Of a DNA stretch of 64,000 nucleotides, positions 30,607 to 43,312 are shown piece after piece. Within the stretch, counting starts at the first letter, position 1, and each line of letters starts with the position of its first letter. This DNA is from Cercophora sp. LCS_1 (taxonomy: Eukaryota > Ascomycota > Sordariomycetes > Sordariales > Lasiosphaeriaceae), in assembly GCA_036250225.1 (NCBI GenBank), contig JAPZLL010000003.1, positions 1,364,001 through 1,428,000 on the forward strand, given 5' to 3'. The notes under the pieces are model-generated. The model did no database searches. It saw only the letters and a list, made by a program, of their open reading frames with translations, and was not told the DNA's origin. The position numbers were made by a program, and so were the translations under genes.

Positions 30607-33164
30607 ATGTCTGAGACTTTCGAGTTCCAGGCTGAGATCTCTCAGCTTCTCTCTCTCATCATCAACACGGTCTACTCTAACAAGGAGATTTTCCTCCGAG
30701 AACTTGTCTCCAATGCCTCAGATGCCCTCGACAAGATCCGCTACGAGTCCCTGTCCGACCCCAGCAAGCTGGACAGTGGCAAGGACCTCCGCATCGACAT
30801 CATCCCCGACAAGGAGAACAAGACCCTCACAATCCGCGATACTGGTATCGGCATGACTAAGGCTGTAAGTTTGCGATTGTCTCACTCACTCAACTGAGCT
30901 CTACTGACCCGTCGACCCAGGACCTTGTCAACAACCTTGGTACCATCGCCCGCTCCGGTACCAAGCAGTTCATGGAGGCGCTTACCGCTGGTGCCGATAT
31001 TTCCATGATTGGCCAGTTCGGTGTTGGGTTCTACTCTGCCTACCTCGTCGCCGACAAGGTCACAGTCATCTCCAAGCACAACGATGACGAGCAGTACATC
31101 TGGGAGTCCAGCGCCGGTGGCACCTTCAACATCATCGCTGATACCGACGGCGAGCCCCTTGGCCGTGGCACCAAGATGATCCTCCACCTCAAGGACGAGC
31201 AGACCGACTACCTCAACGAGAGCAAGATCAAGGAGGTCATCAAGAAGCACTCCGAGTTCATCTCGTACCCCATCTACCTCCACGTCAAGAAGGAGACCGA
31301 GACTGAGGTTCCTGATGAGGAGGCCGAGGAAGCCGCCGAGGGTGACGACAAGAAGCCCAAGATCGAGGAGGTTGACGACGACGAGGAGGAGAAGCCCAAG
31401 AAGACCAAGAAGGTGAAGGAGACTAAGGTCGAGGAAGAGGAGCTCAATAAACAGTGTGTGCCCCATTTCCTTGATTCTCATACCCCCCTCCTTTCGTTTT
31501 TTGAGGCCATTTTTCAAAACTCCAAAGCCTCGTCGATATCGAGATGGTGCTTTTGGAATTTGGGAAGGGGCCCACTATTATCACTCTGCGTCTCGACAAA
31601 GACGGAGGCTCTCCATTGCCCAGGAGGCGCCTCCCGTCTATGCAAAAGGCGTTCCCTGTTCTTCAGAGCACCAACTCTATTTTTCGTCATGTCTTGGAAT
31701 TTCCCAGAACACCTACACTGTTTTATATCACGCCTGGCAATCATTCACAACACCAGCTATTTTTCATTATGCCTTGACAATATGCTAATAGCATTTCAGG
31801 AAGCCTATCTGGACTCGCAACCCATCCGACATCTCTACCGAGGAGTATGCGGCATTCTACAAGTCGCTGTCCAACGACTGGGAGGATCACCTTGCCGTCA
31901 AGCATTTCTCTGTTGAGGGTCAGCTTGAGTTCCGCGCCATCCTGTTCGTACCCAAGCGCGCCCCCTTCGACCTCTTTGAGACGAAGAAGACCAAGAACAA
32001 CATCAAGCTCTATGTCCGCCGTGTCTTCATCACCGACGATGCCAACGACCTCATCCCTGAGTGGCTCAGCTTCGTCAAGGGTGTTGTCGACTCTGAGGAC
32101 CTTCCCCTCAACCTTTCTCGCGAGTCTCTCCAGCAGAACAAGATCATGTTAGTGTCTCCCGTCCTCGCGTCGCCTTACTGTCATACTAACAATGCCACAG
32201 GAAGGTCATCAAGAAGAACATTGTCAAGAAGTCTCTTGAGCTCTTCACCGAAATTGCTGAGGACAAGGAGCAGTTCGACAAGTTCTACACCGCCTTCTCC
32301 AAGAACCTCAAGCTTGGCATCCACGAGGACTCGCAGAACCGCAACACTCTGGCCAAGCTGCTCCGCTTCAGCTCGACCAAGTCCGGCGATGAGCAAACCT
32401 CGCTCACCGATTACGTGACTCGCATGCCTGAACACCAGAAGAACATGTACTACATCACCGGCGAGTCCCTCAAGGCCGTCCAGAAGTCCCCCTTCCTCGA
32501 CTCGCTCAAGGAGAAGGGCTTCGAGGTTCTGTTCCTTGTCGACCCCATTGACGAGTACGCCATGACTCAGCTCAAGGAGTTCGAGGGCAAGAAGCTGGTT
32601 GATATCACCAAGGACTTCGAGCTCGAGGAGACCGAGGAGGAGAAGAAGCAGCGTGAGGAGGAGGAGAAGGAGTACGAGGGTCTCGCCAAGTCGCTCAAGA
32701 ACGTCCTCGGCGACAAGGTTGAGAAGGTCGTTGTCTCGCACAAGTTGGTCGGCGCCCCCTGTGCCATCCGCACTGGCCAGTTCGGCTGGTCTGCCAACAT
32801 GGAGCGTATCATGAAGGCCCAGGCACTTCGTGACACCTCTATGAGCAGCTACATGTCGTCCAAGAAGACCTTCGAGATCTCGCCCAAGAGCCCCATCGTC
32901 AAGGAGCTCAAGAAGAAAGTTGAGGCTGACGGTGAGAACGACAAGACTGTCAAGTCCATTGTCCAGCTTCTCTTCGAGACCTCTCTGCTCGTCTCTGGCT
33001 TCACCATTGAGGAGCCTGCTGGCTTCGCTGAGCGCATTCACAAGCTTGTCTCGCTCGGCCTGAACTTGGACGAGGAGCCCGAGGCTGCTGAGGATGCCCC
33101 GGCGGCCGATGCTAGTGTTCCTGCTGCGGAGACCGGCGACAGCGCCATGGAGGAGGTTGACTAA
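30607..33164 (+). CDS. hsp90: Cytosolic heat-shock protein Hsp90
   Basis: An ATP-dependent chaperone for kinases and receptors. Exons are 30607-30864, 30921-31453, 31800-32147 and 32201-33164; 700 aa, the usual length. Motifs: ETFEFQAEISQLLSLIINTV and NKEIFLRELVSNASDALDKI (ATP-lid start with catalytic Glu and Asn), IRDTGIGMT, GQFGVGFYSAYLVADKV, a charged Glu/Lys linker (about residues 210-265), KPIWTRNPSDI, SRESLQQNKIM, and the C-terminal MEEVD that binds TPR co-chaperones. MEEVD shows it is cytosolic rather than ER (KDEL) or mitochondrial. Intron 2, in the charged linker, is 346 nt; the other two are 53-56 nt. The donor of intron 2 is GTGTGT, and the join gives LNKQKPIW as in other fungi. 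Confidence 0.97.
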
Positions 33165-34175
33165 ATGATGAAATGACTGGGAATGAAAAAGTGCTTCGGG
33201 ACGGAGTTGGAAGGGTTTAGCTCAGGTTTCTTTTCGCCCATTTGCATCATACCTGACGTCTCTAATACCTCTATCACGGCTCTGTATTTTAGTTCGGACA
33301 TGCGGCGCGGTTCATGGTCTAGGTAGACTTGATGAATAAACGGGAACTGAAAGTATCTTGATGCTCGTTTTGCTTCGTGACATGATCGATGAGTAACGGT
33401 GGCTAAGCCTTAGTTCAATCGAAATATCTCTGCCAAGACCACATCCTATTGATCTTGACAACTTATTCACCGAATTGCCAAGTCATAGTCACAGTTGCTG
33501 ATCATGCCTAATCAGAAGAATAGCATGGGTGAAGGGGCGGTCCGTCTAGCATGGCTTCGTGTTTCCTATTGTCGAGTTTTGTCATAAAAAACTTCTACCC
33601 TCTGATAACTCCTGTCGAATTTGAGCCTTTGAGGCGCTTAAGTGATTTTACTTGGCAGGCGTATTTACTTACGCTCAACGCCCTGCTTGAATCCGATCCG
33701 CGAGCACTTGGATAGTCTCCTCCCCTCCTGAACCCATTTCTCGGAGCCTGAAACAACACGTGTCGAGGCCTTCACAAATGGTCTCGAAGAGTCAAAAAGG
33801 ACCACAGTTTGTGTCTTACAATCAATCGATTTAAACATTCGTCATATCTTGTTATAAAGTACATATATACTCTTGACAAACTCCCAACGCCAATGCTTCT
33901 ACACCTGTATCATATCGTAAAAAGAAGAATGCTGGGCTTTTTAAAGCTCCTCTCTAAAATCACTTTCCACACGCGTCAAATGCTTGGCTCGTAGGTAAAA
34001 CTACAGGGGTAAAATACCACACAAAAACAACACAGCTAACAGGAACGACAGTTCCGCCGCTTTTCTGGCTTTCTCAACCGGTCCTATATTCCCAATCATT
34101 CCGCTCGTCAGACCTCGTAAATTTTCCACGGCTGAAATCCTTCTAGCCATCCCTACCGGCCCCTTGGAGCGCGTG
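33165..34175. other. Convergent intergenic region, Hsp90 / kinase
   Basis: About 1 kb between the 3' ends of Hsp90 and the kinase gene. The segment 33800-34010 is AT-richer than its surroundings. No gene is supported. Confidence 0.5.
33335..33340 (+). terminator. Candidate poly(A) signal of Hsp90
   Basis: AATAAA lies about 170 nt after the Hsp90 stop, a plausible distance for a fungal polyadenylation signal. Fungal poly(A) signals are degenerate, so this is tentative. Confidence 0.35.
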
Positions 34176-36566
34176 TCATAAAACCTCCTCGCCCTCCTCC
34201 TCTTCCCTGAATTTGATTCCGCCTTCAACCTTGATCCCGCCACTAACCCACTCTGCTTCAGAAACCTTGGACATCGGCCACCTGCTTCTCGCCCTCTTCA
34301 GAAGGCCCTCGACCACTTCCATGGCTCCTCTGAGGCCCTTCGCGTCAAATCTCTTCAGGTCTGCCTCGTGGTCACCGTCGCCATCGCCTTCGCCATCTCG
34401 GGCCCCATACTCGATCCAGCGCCACTCGACTCTGGCTATTCGGTGGCTGGTTCTGCTCCTCATTCGCATCTGCATAGCGTAGTCCCCAACAGCAGGGTGG
34501 GGGTCGAACGGTAGTCGAGACTCGAGAAGAGCATACAGAAGAACTCCGAGAGACCAGGCATCGGTTGCGCGGCCATCATAGGGTTGGCCCATGATGACTT
34601 CAGGAGCGGCGTAGTCGTCCGATCCGCAGCGGGTTTCGAGGCGCTCGTCGTCCGTGATCCGACGGGAGAGTCCGAGGTCGGTGAGAGTAATAACCGAGTG
34701 AGGGTAGGTTGTCCAGTCTGTTGTCGTCGAGCAGAGCTCCGCAGTGGGAAGGTTGACTAAGACGTCTAAATCCAAAGTTAGAGCGGATTGTCAGCTGGTA
34801 TGGGGCTTTGACTTACTCTCGAGTTTGATATCTCGGTGAACAATCTTCTGGTCATGGAGATATGTGACGGCGCCGACCAGCTCGGCGAATATCCTTCGAA
34901 GAAGACCCGGGCTCAGCACTTCTCTGTGGCCACTAGCAACATCGAAGAGGTCACCGCCCGGGCAATAGCTCAGCACCAAAATTGCCCTTGTGGGCTCAAT
35001 GTTCCAGGCCTTTAAATGAACTAGTGATGGGTGGTGAATGCTTTGCATGATCTCAAGCTCCCGCTTGAGGCTCATCTCGATCCGGTCTTCTGATGCACCG
35101 CCCTTGGGGCCATGCTCACAGACTTTGACTGCCACGAGAGTTCGTCGTTCGTACTGCGGCGCTGGCTCTGGCGTGTGGAGGCCGCTCACTGCCGCAGCGG
35201 TTGTTGTGGGGTAATCTTCGTCATCTGAAGTTGACGATATCTGACTGGTGGCGAGCATCACACGACTGAAAGTTCCTTGTCCGAGCATCTTGAGCGCCCT
35301 CCAGCGGCGGCGCTTCTTGTCATGTCTGCCATAGGCCTCAAAATACTCGGCCTGGGGTGATTTCCTGCTACTCCTTGCACTGGACCCGGAGCCAGATGCA
35401 GATAAGGCATCATTGGCACTTAGTGAAGCCTCGCTTGGAGGCGGTGTTGGCGGCTTCTCCATGGGTGTCAGACCCCTTGCCTCGGAGAGGTGAGGCTCGC
35501 GGCGCATCTGCGGCTCGAATCCCGTCCCAGCGTCCTTAAGGTCGGCCTTCACGTGTGAGCCAGACACCGTGACCATCCGTTTGGGGATTAACATGGGGTC
35601 CGGGACGTAGTCACTAATACTCCTGTTCCTCGTATGGGCCTGGGCTGCAGGCTTGTGTTCACCATTGAGCTGTGTTTTCGCCACTACGGGTTCACCTTCT
35701 GCTGGCTTGCTCGTCGAAAGCCCAGGGTACGGCTTCCGTTTGCTCGGAGTTGATGACATGGGGTCTGGGCTACCGGGCGGGCCACCCTCGCCCGGATGTT
35801 GCTGAGGTCCGTCTCGTGACATTCTTCTGCCAAGCTTCTTCCATGGTCCTGGGGAATCGCAAGCGAGCAACGGTGATGGCAGAGGTGTCACATCGCCCAT
35901 CGCGGATATAACGGGGCTAGGATAAGCTGAGCTGGTAGCTGAGGCGGGGCCAAAGATTCCGTGAAGACTTCCGTTCTTTAAGCTCGGGGTTCTGGATATA
36001 GGCTTGAGAGAGGAGGTCGAAGTCTTGTGCTGAAGGGTGAGCGGTGGCCGGTTTGATCTCGTGGGCGTGACAGTGCTGTTGTGAATGGCCGAGACGGTTG
36101 GAGTTGCCGGGTGAATCTCTGTCAGGAGCTGGAGGTTGTTTGGGATAAGCTGGGATGGCTGCGGCAGGGTGGATGGGGGTTCGGCTCGAGGCGGCGGCGG
36201 CGGAGAGGGAGCAATGGTTTGGGCGCGGAACTGAAGATGGTTACTGCTTGAACGGGGTGTCGAATTTTCGGCAGGGGAGCTTGTTGGGATTTCGGGTTCG
36301 GTAGAAGGCGTGATTATACGAGAAGAGACTGGGGCAGTGGCGCAAGAGAGTTCGATGGCGGAGTTTGCGTGAGCATTGTGCTTGTTGAACAGTTCAGCAG
36401 CTGCAACGGCAGCTGCGTCTATGGGGAGCGCATGGCTTTTGTCATTGTCGCGGGCATTGTCGTTGCTGGCCAGGGCGCCGTTGTGCGCAGAGTCGGGCGA
36501 GGATACAAAGGGCGAAGGGGATGAGGTTGGCTGCGGGTAGGGTGCGTGGGTGGGACGGGAGGACAT
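34176..36566 (-). CDS. Serine/threonine protein kinase, fungal PRR/CAMK-like
   Basis: A protein kinase with a long disordered N-terminus; pathway unknown. Exons on the minus strand are 36566-34817 and 34765-34176 (intron 51 nt); 779 aa. Residues 1 to about 450 are Ser/Pro/Thr-rich with repeated SP/TP and RxxS sites. The kinase domain then shows the Gly loop LGQGTFSRVMLA, VAVKV (Lys), the catalytic loop HRDIKLENVL rebuilt across the intron, TDLGLSRR (DLG in place of DFG), CGSDDYAAPEVIMGQPYDGR and DAWSLGVLLYALL. An acidic Glu/Gly/Asp insert sits in the C-lobe. The activation-loop style resembles fungal PRR1-like kinases, but I cannot assign an ortholog. An extension to 36803 in frame starts with GTG, so 36566 is the first ATG. 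Confidence 0.85.
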
Positions 36567-38966
36567 GGCTGTTAGGGATGGATTTGTCTGGTGATGCGCT
36601 GAGGCCCGGGTCAGCGCGGCGATGTTGTACCACACGCTGAGCGCCGAACAAAGGCTGGGCGTAGACCAGAACCACGGAAGGGCGCTGGACGGCGGGTGGT
36701 TTGCGGACGGCGCTTGCCTGCCTCTCTCGTGCCTTGCCAGTGTGACTGGTGACGGGGATGGGTGGTGGGTCGGTGGAGCGCCACCGCTTCTCAACCCGCA
36801 CACCAGTAGTGCGCGCAGAGGCTAGCGGCAGCCACCAGCAGAAGGATTTTTGGCGGGGTGAAAAGTCAAGGGTCCGCGATTTGCGGGTTCAAGCAGGGAC
36901 CCGTCATTGACAGTTCGGGTCAACAGGAAGACCCTCCCGAGTCCGGAGCCTGCGACCTCAACTTCGAGTCTTGTTCTTTGATGAGCGTCACACCGATCCT
37001 TTCTACTACGCAATTAAGCCGTCGAGCACAGTCGGCATCCCAGGAGACGGAGCAAAATGCTTGATGCGGCACAGGTCCCAAGCACCTCCTCATACGGAAC
37101 AATGCGTAGTCATCAATCGCGGGGCATGCTGTGGCTCTGAAGGTGCGGCTGCAAGGTCGAAGTAACGTTGATTTCCAAAGGGCGGCAGACCTCAGAATCG
37201 CATCTAATTACCGAACACCTCTCAAGTCTCACCGAGCGGCGCGGTCAGGCAGCCTCATCAGGGAAACCGGCTCGGTCTTTCCATTGTGGCGGTCAAGATA
37301 AAGGAGATAGACCGAAAATGGTGAAGAGGATGTCATTGTGATCAGCCAGTCAAAGGAACTCAGAAGCAAGTCCTGCTCATTGTCTATCGAAGACAACAAA
37401 GAGAGTGTAACCGAGACGGGGCAGTGTTGAAATTCGGCCAAGAGAGAATACGCCCAAGGCGGCGGGTGTTCTCAGAGAGCCTCGAAAGGTGGTTGAGTGT
37501 TGCACTCGACCTCGAGTCAGGGCTCGCCGAGAGTGCCGAGCGGCGGACTGATCCTTGTCGCTAACGTCGCTAGTACTGGGAGGTTGGGGAGCGGCTGGAC
37601 ACATCACCATACTCCTTTCTCTGCCCTGAGCTTTGTAACCTCGTCTTTGACAAGGAAAACGAAGGGACAATTGCCCAGACTCCAGAAATAACATCCCGCT
37701 GTGCCTTATCGAATCTTATCGGGAAACCTCCGCCATCGGCTCTCACCCTTGTCGGTCTGCCGCTGATAACCATTATCTTCAACGCAACTCAGAACAGGGA
37801 TCTTGATCGGCTCTTCGTCACAAGCCTCATCGCGAGCGCAAAACAGGAGCGACAAAGTTATCTGCGAGTTGCGATATGTCTCTCTGAACGCAGACGGAGG
37901 GGCGTGAGTTGATAAAGTGGGAGGGAAATGGCGGTACTCTCGTTTATTGGATTTGCGGGACCACGATGCCTCACCCGCGACAACAATTGGTTGACCTTGG
38001 CTCTATCACCGAGGAACTGCGACCTCCCAAATTCTGACCTGCTCCATCGTGCGATTGTCTTTCTGGTTGTCACCAGCCCCCTCGTCTAGGCACAAAACTC
38101 AATTGCAACTAGCGTGCTACGGGTTGTTTGTAAGCTGGCCGGTAAGCTGGGGCGCAGTGCCCGGCGATGGCTCAAACTCTTCGAGCACGAACCCGTCTTT
38201 ACGTTGTGACATGCAGCGGACCCAAGACTCAGTTGAGGCAGCAGCGCGGGGACGGGATGTTCAAACCAGACCGACATGCCGGGTAATGCTTTTTCTTTGC
38301 TGTTCGCCTCGGCTGTTGTGTATCATGCCCACGGAATGCACACGGATCTCACATACCTGACCATGCGAGGTTGTGAAGAGGGCAAGAAGCTACTGGTTGA
38401 CAGTACAATCCGACTTTTTGTCGACGGCCTCCGCGCACCACATACAGTTCTGAATCACCCTCCAATTCAAACCCCCAATCCTACTCCATGCTTGATTTCT
38501 TGGGTTCCCACAAAAACAAGTGGTGAATGTCATACGCAGTATTTCAGGAACCTCGGGTTGACGCAATCACTGATTGCGGATGATATCGATAAGGTTTTTG
38601 TAGTCACGTGGAGAGGTGACGTAGTGGGTTTGAAGCTGACGCCAGCCGAGACGCGCCGTCTTGTTGGCAAGAGCTTCCATTCTTGAGAATTGTGCATGCG
38701 GATTACGTGAACCAAGATCTAAAACTAAAACCAAAGAGGCGGAAGAGAGCAGCATGGAACAAACATTGCTGACTTGATTTCCTGGTTCCGCTGGAAACAC
38801 CCGTGCTTCAGCAGATGCTCAAGGGCCCTCTTTTTGACGCGCACCAATTGGCTGTCTTGGAGCTGGGAATCTGCAAATCCGGGAGTCTCGTCCCGTCCCG
38901 CATTCCAGGCAAGAGACCCCTTTCGACGCACATTCTCCGACCTGAGCTTGGTCTCAGAAGGAGAAC
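36567..38966. other. Intergenic 2.4 kb, divergent kinase / acyltransferase
   Basis: No convincing gene. A 136-codon ATG frame at 38276-38686 has no family resemblance and no support from splicing. CACGTG occurs once near 38605. The ends are the promoters of the two divergent genes. Confidence 0.45.
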
Positions 38967-40818
38967 ATGTCGTCAACCTCGACCGACTTCGCAGAAGGCG
39001 ATCACGTCGCGCGCCCGCGGCCTCGCAAGCCGCTTCACCAGCAATTGTCGCATCTTTCACAGACGAGCAACGCTTCGGAGCTCAATGGGGGGCTTGAACC
39101 CCCAGAAAACGGGCAGGCTGCCACGGGCATGACCAGGTATTGTGCCGTTGTCGTCTCTCTAATTCCCGGATGAGTACTTATTCGTTCGCTTCGCCCTGAA
39201 CCAGCGGCCGTTCGACGCCAGTTCCACTTGATGCTCCTCCCTCGGTGCGCTCGCTTTCGACCGTCCGCAAGCAGGTGCGTGCCGAGCAACGACGCCGAAT
39301 ATTCCCTACCATCGAATTCGCGAACCGTGTCTCTCACTTCGACCCAAACAGCGACTACCGAGACTTCCATGGCTTCTTCAACCTCTTTTGGATTGGGCTG
39401 GCCATTATGGCCATCACCACGATGCTGCGCAACATTAAGGACACAGGGTACCCCATGCGCGTCCAGATCTGGGGCCTTTTCACCGTCAAGCTCTGGCATT
39501 TGGCGATCGCGGATTTCCTCATGGTGGCAAGCACGGCTATTGCCCTCCCAATGCACAGGGTCTTCCGCGCAGCACCAGCCGGTGGTGCCATGAACTGGTC
39601 AAAAGGGGGCATGGCCATCATGAGTATATACCAAGTCGTATGGCTGGCTTTCTGGATTGCCGTACCGTTTCTCCTCGAATGGACCTGGACCGCCCAGGTG
39701 TTTCTCCTCCTTCACACCATGGTGCTCCTCATGAAGATGCACTCGTATACCTTTTACAACGGACACCTCAGTGAGACGGAGAAAAGGTTGAGGGCTCTCG
39801 ACGACCCATCCACGGCGTCCCGCGCCCCGGCCTATCTCTATCCTACATCCGAAAACCCCATGGGTACGGTTGCCAGTCCTAAGAGGGCCGAGGCCCGGGG
39901 TAAGGGTGCCGAGAACGGCCTCAGAGCGGCCGAGGAACCTGAGGATGACGAAGTTGCCCAGCTTCGCGAGGATCTCGCCCGTGAGCTCACAAGCCCAATC
40001 GGGAACATCACATACCCTGCAAACCTGACCTGGGCGAACTATCTCGACTATCTTTGCTGCCCAACGCTTTGCTACGAGATTGAATACCCGCGGACGAAAG
40101 CTATTGACTGGCAGAACCTTCTCTCCAAGATTGCCGCCACCTTTGGGTGTATCTTTCTCCTGACTGTAATATCGGAGGAATTTATCCTTCCCGCCTTGGT
40201 TGATGCTGAACAGCGTCTCGATCCATCACTGAGAACGTCCGATACACCCTTGACAGCTCTCGAAGTCCTCCTCATCCTGGCCGAGACGATATCGTGGCTC
40301 CTTTTCCCCTTCATGCTCACCTTCCTTCTCGTTTTCCTCGTCATTTTCGAATACGTGCTGGGCGCTTTCGCCGAGATCACACACTTTGCCGATAGACACT
40401 TCTACTCGGACTGGTGGAACAGCACGGATTGGATGGAATTCTCGCGCGAGTGGAACGTTCCCGTCTACAGCTTCCTGCGGCGACACGTCTACAGCGCAAG
40501 CCGACCACACATTGGCAAGGCATACGCGACCGTGATTACGTTTTTGATCAGCGCCGTGGGACACGAAATCGTCATGGCGTGTATCACCAAGAAGCTCAGG
40601 GGCTATGGGTTCATCTGCCAAATGCTGCAGCTTCCGATCGTCATGCTGCAGAGAACAAGATGGGTGAGGGGAAAGAAAACACTCAACAATGTGTGTTTCT
40701 GGTGTAGCATGATTCTGGGTCTGGCGCTGGTAAGTAGCAATTCCTCACCTCACGTGTCAAACAAAGAGCAGGGGATTAACAACAATTACAGATATGCTCC
40801 CTTTATGTGCTGGTTTAG
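38967..40818 (+). CDS. Sterol O-acyltransferase (ARE/ACAT type, MBOAT family)
   Basis: An ER membrane enzyme that esterifies sterols (ergosterol) with fatty acyl-CoA for storage in lipid droplets. Exons are 38967-39136, 39205-40729 and 40792-40818; 573 aa. After a cytosolic N-terminus there are many hydrophobic segments (for example FFNLFWIGLAIMAITTML and WLLFPFMLTFLLVFLVIF). The MBOAT acyl-CoA motif FYSDWWN is followed by STDWMEFSREWNVPVYSFLR and the catalytic His region LISAVGHEIVM. The last exon encodes only eight residues (ICSLYVLV), which complete the final hydrophobic segment. DGAT1 is the main alternative, since it shares FYxDWWN; the surrounding RHFYSDWWNS and RHVYSASRPH pattern fits ARE better. 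Confidence 0.86.
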
Positions 40819-43312
40819 GATAAAAACACCCCTAACTAGCCTCCCTTACTGGACAAAAAAGTCCACGTGAGCATGTGGATTGCAGAGAAGTGTCGAAGTC
40901 CACGTGACGCCTTGTAATTTTCCCCCTCTTATTCACGCTGCATAGGTCTGGTCGCCATGACGCCAGCCATCTCACCACTTCCCAGGCTAGCTGGGTTTCC
41001 CTAGACGGATCTGCAGCTAGCAACAGTCGATAGATCTAGGGTATTTGATCACGCTTGACGGCAAAACAGCTCAGAAACTCGATCGACAGGCGAAACAAAG
41101 TGGATAGACAGATCGCCAATGATGCTCCCTCGCGCGCGGAGCGCAAATGTGGCGGAGTAAGTGACACCACCACTTAGCACAAGTCACAAGACCATCAGCG
41201 AGGAGCTTGGGCGAAATTCTCTCAACCCACACATTCAACGTCCGAGACCAAACTTGTGTGCTCGAAGCCAAATTGGTTGGGAAAACGGGTTATGGGTGTG
41301 AAAGAAAGATTCCCTGTACAAATAGCTATTTTTTGTTTTGTTTTCGCAACACGACGGATTGACGAATTGTTTGAATAATACGATACAGGATTCCCAACCG
41401 ATGTCTTTCGATGGAGACGGATCTAAATGAGGAAAGACGCGCGGCTGGGGCGATGAATTGAATCGGGTTGGGGGTTTCGTCGGGTGAGACAACTCCCTAC
41501 GGCCCTGCTTGTCTAGGCTTGCAGATTGGATCATCTTTGGATTTTCGTGTCTCGCTGCTGAGGCAAAACGGCCGACTTTGTTGAAGGAGGCCTCCCGGTG
41601 TAAAAGAGGTGGGTCTTGCAAGATCCTCTTGAGATGGTGCTGTGCCAGTCAGGCGGGACCAGGCCAGGCCCGGGGTGAAACGGGTTGTTACCGGGATCAA
41701 GTCTCCGAGCGACTGGAGTTAGCTATGTCTGCGATTACCCAAGCTGTGCCATCTTCCGAGGAACGTTTGTTGAACTGGTCGGCGCTGGCGTGTATGACCA
41801 CATTCCCAAGAAAGACAGAGAGGTGAGGTAAGCACAGGCGCAGGCACAGACACAAGCACGCGTAAACACGAACAGGCCGTAGTGAATAGAGTCATAAAGC
41901 CTCATAATTCATTCCCAACTACACTGGATTCTCTCTCCTTTCTGTCTCCCTCCCTGTGTCTGCTCTCAGCCCAACCAAAACCTAGTCCTTCTCTTCCTCC
42001 CCGTCTTCTCGTCTTTTCTGCACCCGTCATGGCCATTGCGAAACTCCCCAAACCTCAACTCCTTCTCTTCGCCACAGCTGGATTGATCAGAAAAACGAAT
42101 AAGGAGAGCCAGAACAAGGAAAAGAAAACGTCCAAAAAAAAAACTGTAACGATCTCATTCCACCCATTTGGTCCGACCCAGACCTCCTGCCTTCTTTAGT
42201 TTGTAGATTTGTTGGTTTTTTGTCACCCGCCTTGCAGCCCCCACCACGACTCCGTCCCCGGGATCAAAACAAATGAAGGTAAATCCAACACCTTTGGCTA
42301 TGAGAACTTTGTGATTCCATGAGCAGAGAGATGAAGATAGAGATAGAAAATAGAAACAAGGGAAATACAATCCGAAAACGCCCTAGCACCCTGGGTTCAG
42401 CGACAGAATCGACTGAACCCCAACCCTCTCTCCAATCGGAGACGGAAATAATGATGAAAGCCGGCTTGAACTATGCAATAACTGCTCGTATGTGTGTTTG
42501 TATGGCGTCCAGATTCCACCATCATGTCATAAGTACAACCAGAATGTAAATCAGAGGTCGTCGCAAAACGACCCCATCGTAGGCAGCATCAACTTGGGGG
42601 GTAGCGACACAGACCAAAGAAGGCGAGCAGAGAGGCAGCTGAGGTAGGTAGAATGCCGCGGCGATGATGACGAGATCGAGTCTAAGTCGCAAAAACAGGT
42701 GCCCGTGGTGGAGTCGATCCCGCAAAGATGGCGAACAGGCGAGATCACTGTTGTTATCCGAGTTCGACTCGACTCGATCTGCCTTGGAGATCGACCATCG
42801 CTGCCGGGTGGGATTTTGGAGATGAAACCCCGTTCCCATCTGTGCTGCCTCCTGCTGATTGCTGCCTGGAATTGGTGTTGCCTCGCCAAACCCCCTCGCT
42901 CCCGCTGCCTTGAGACCAGCCTAGGAAAATGCCCAAGTCATTCATATAAAGACACATGTGGCTTCGTTACTGTTTTTCATGAAATGTTTCGTTCATGTCT
43001 GCAAACGAGACGAAGAGACCAAGAAAAGAGCACAAAACGCCCACAAAACGCCAAGATCCCGTCCCCAGAATAAAATGCGAACAACCTGACCCATTATAAA
43101 TTATAAACGGCCGAGAAAATACACTATGTAGAAGATATCGGTGAGCATGTCGGAACAAGCCGAATGGCCACCGTTGGGGTTCCGGCATTCGGGTGAAGCC
43201 GGTGTAACCGCGGTCGGATTTCCACCGCAACGAGGCCCGAGTACCCACGACGACCGACAACCGAAACCCCCATCTACCACACGGCGATGTCGACCAGACC
43301 GAGGCGTTCACT
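40819..43312. other. Convergent intergenic region of 2.5 kb
   Basis: Space between the 3' ends of the acyltransferase and the J-domain gene. It contains CACGTG-like sites just after the acyltransferase stop (near 40863 and 40900) and a CA-rich stretch near 41830-41870. No coding frame is supported. It is unusually long for a tail-to-tail gap, so an unrecognised non-coding transcript is possible. Confidence 0.45.

Noticed and set aside
32181..33041. 286-codon open frame antisense to Hsp90
   Set aside because: It is Leu/Val/Asp-rich in the way expected for the reverse complement of a gene with strong C-ending codon bias. It overlaps a certain Hsp90 exon and matches no family.
36567..36803. N-terminal extension of the kinase
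   Set aside because: It starts with GTG and has no ATG before 36566; the sequence is likely leader or promoter.
38276..38686. 136-codon ATG frame between the kinase and the acyltransferase
   Set aside because: No family resemblance, no introns or promoter that support it, and mixed composition. It may be chance.
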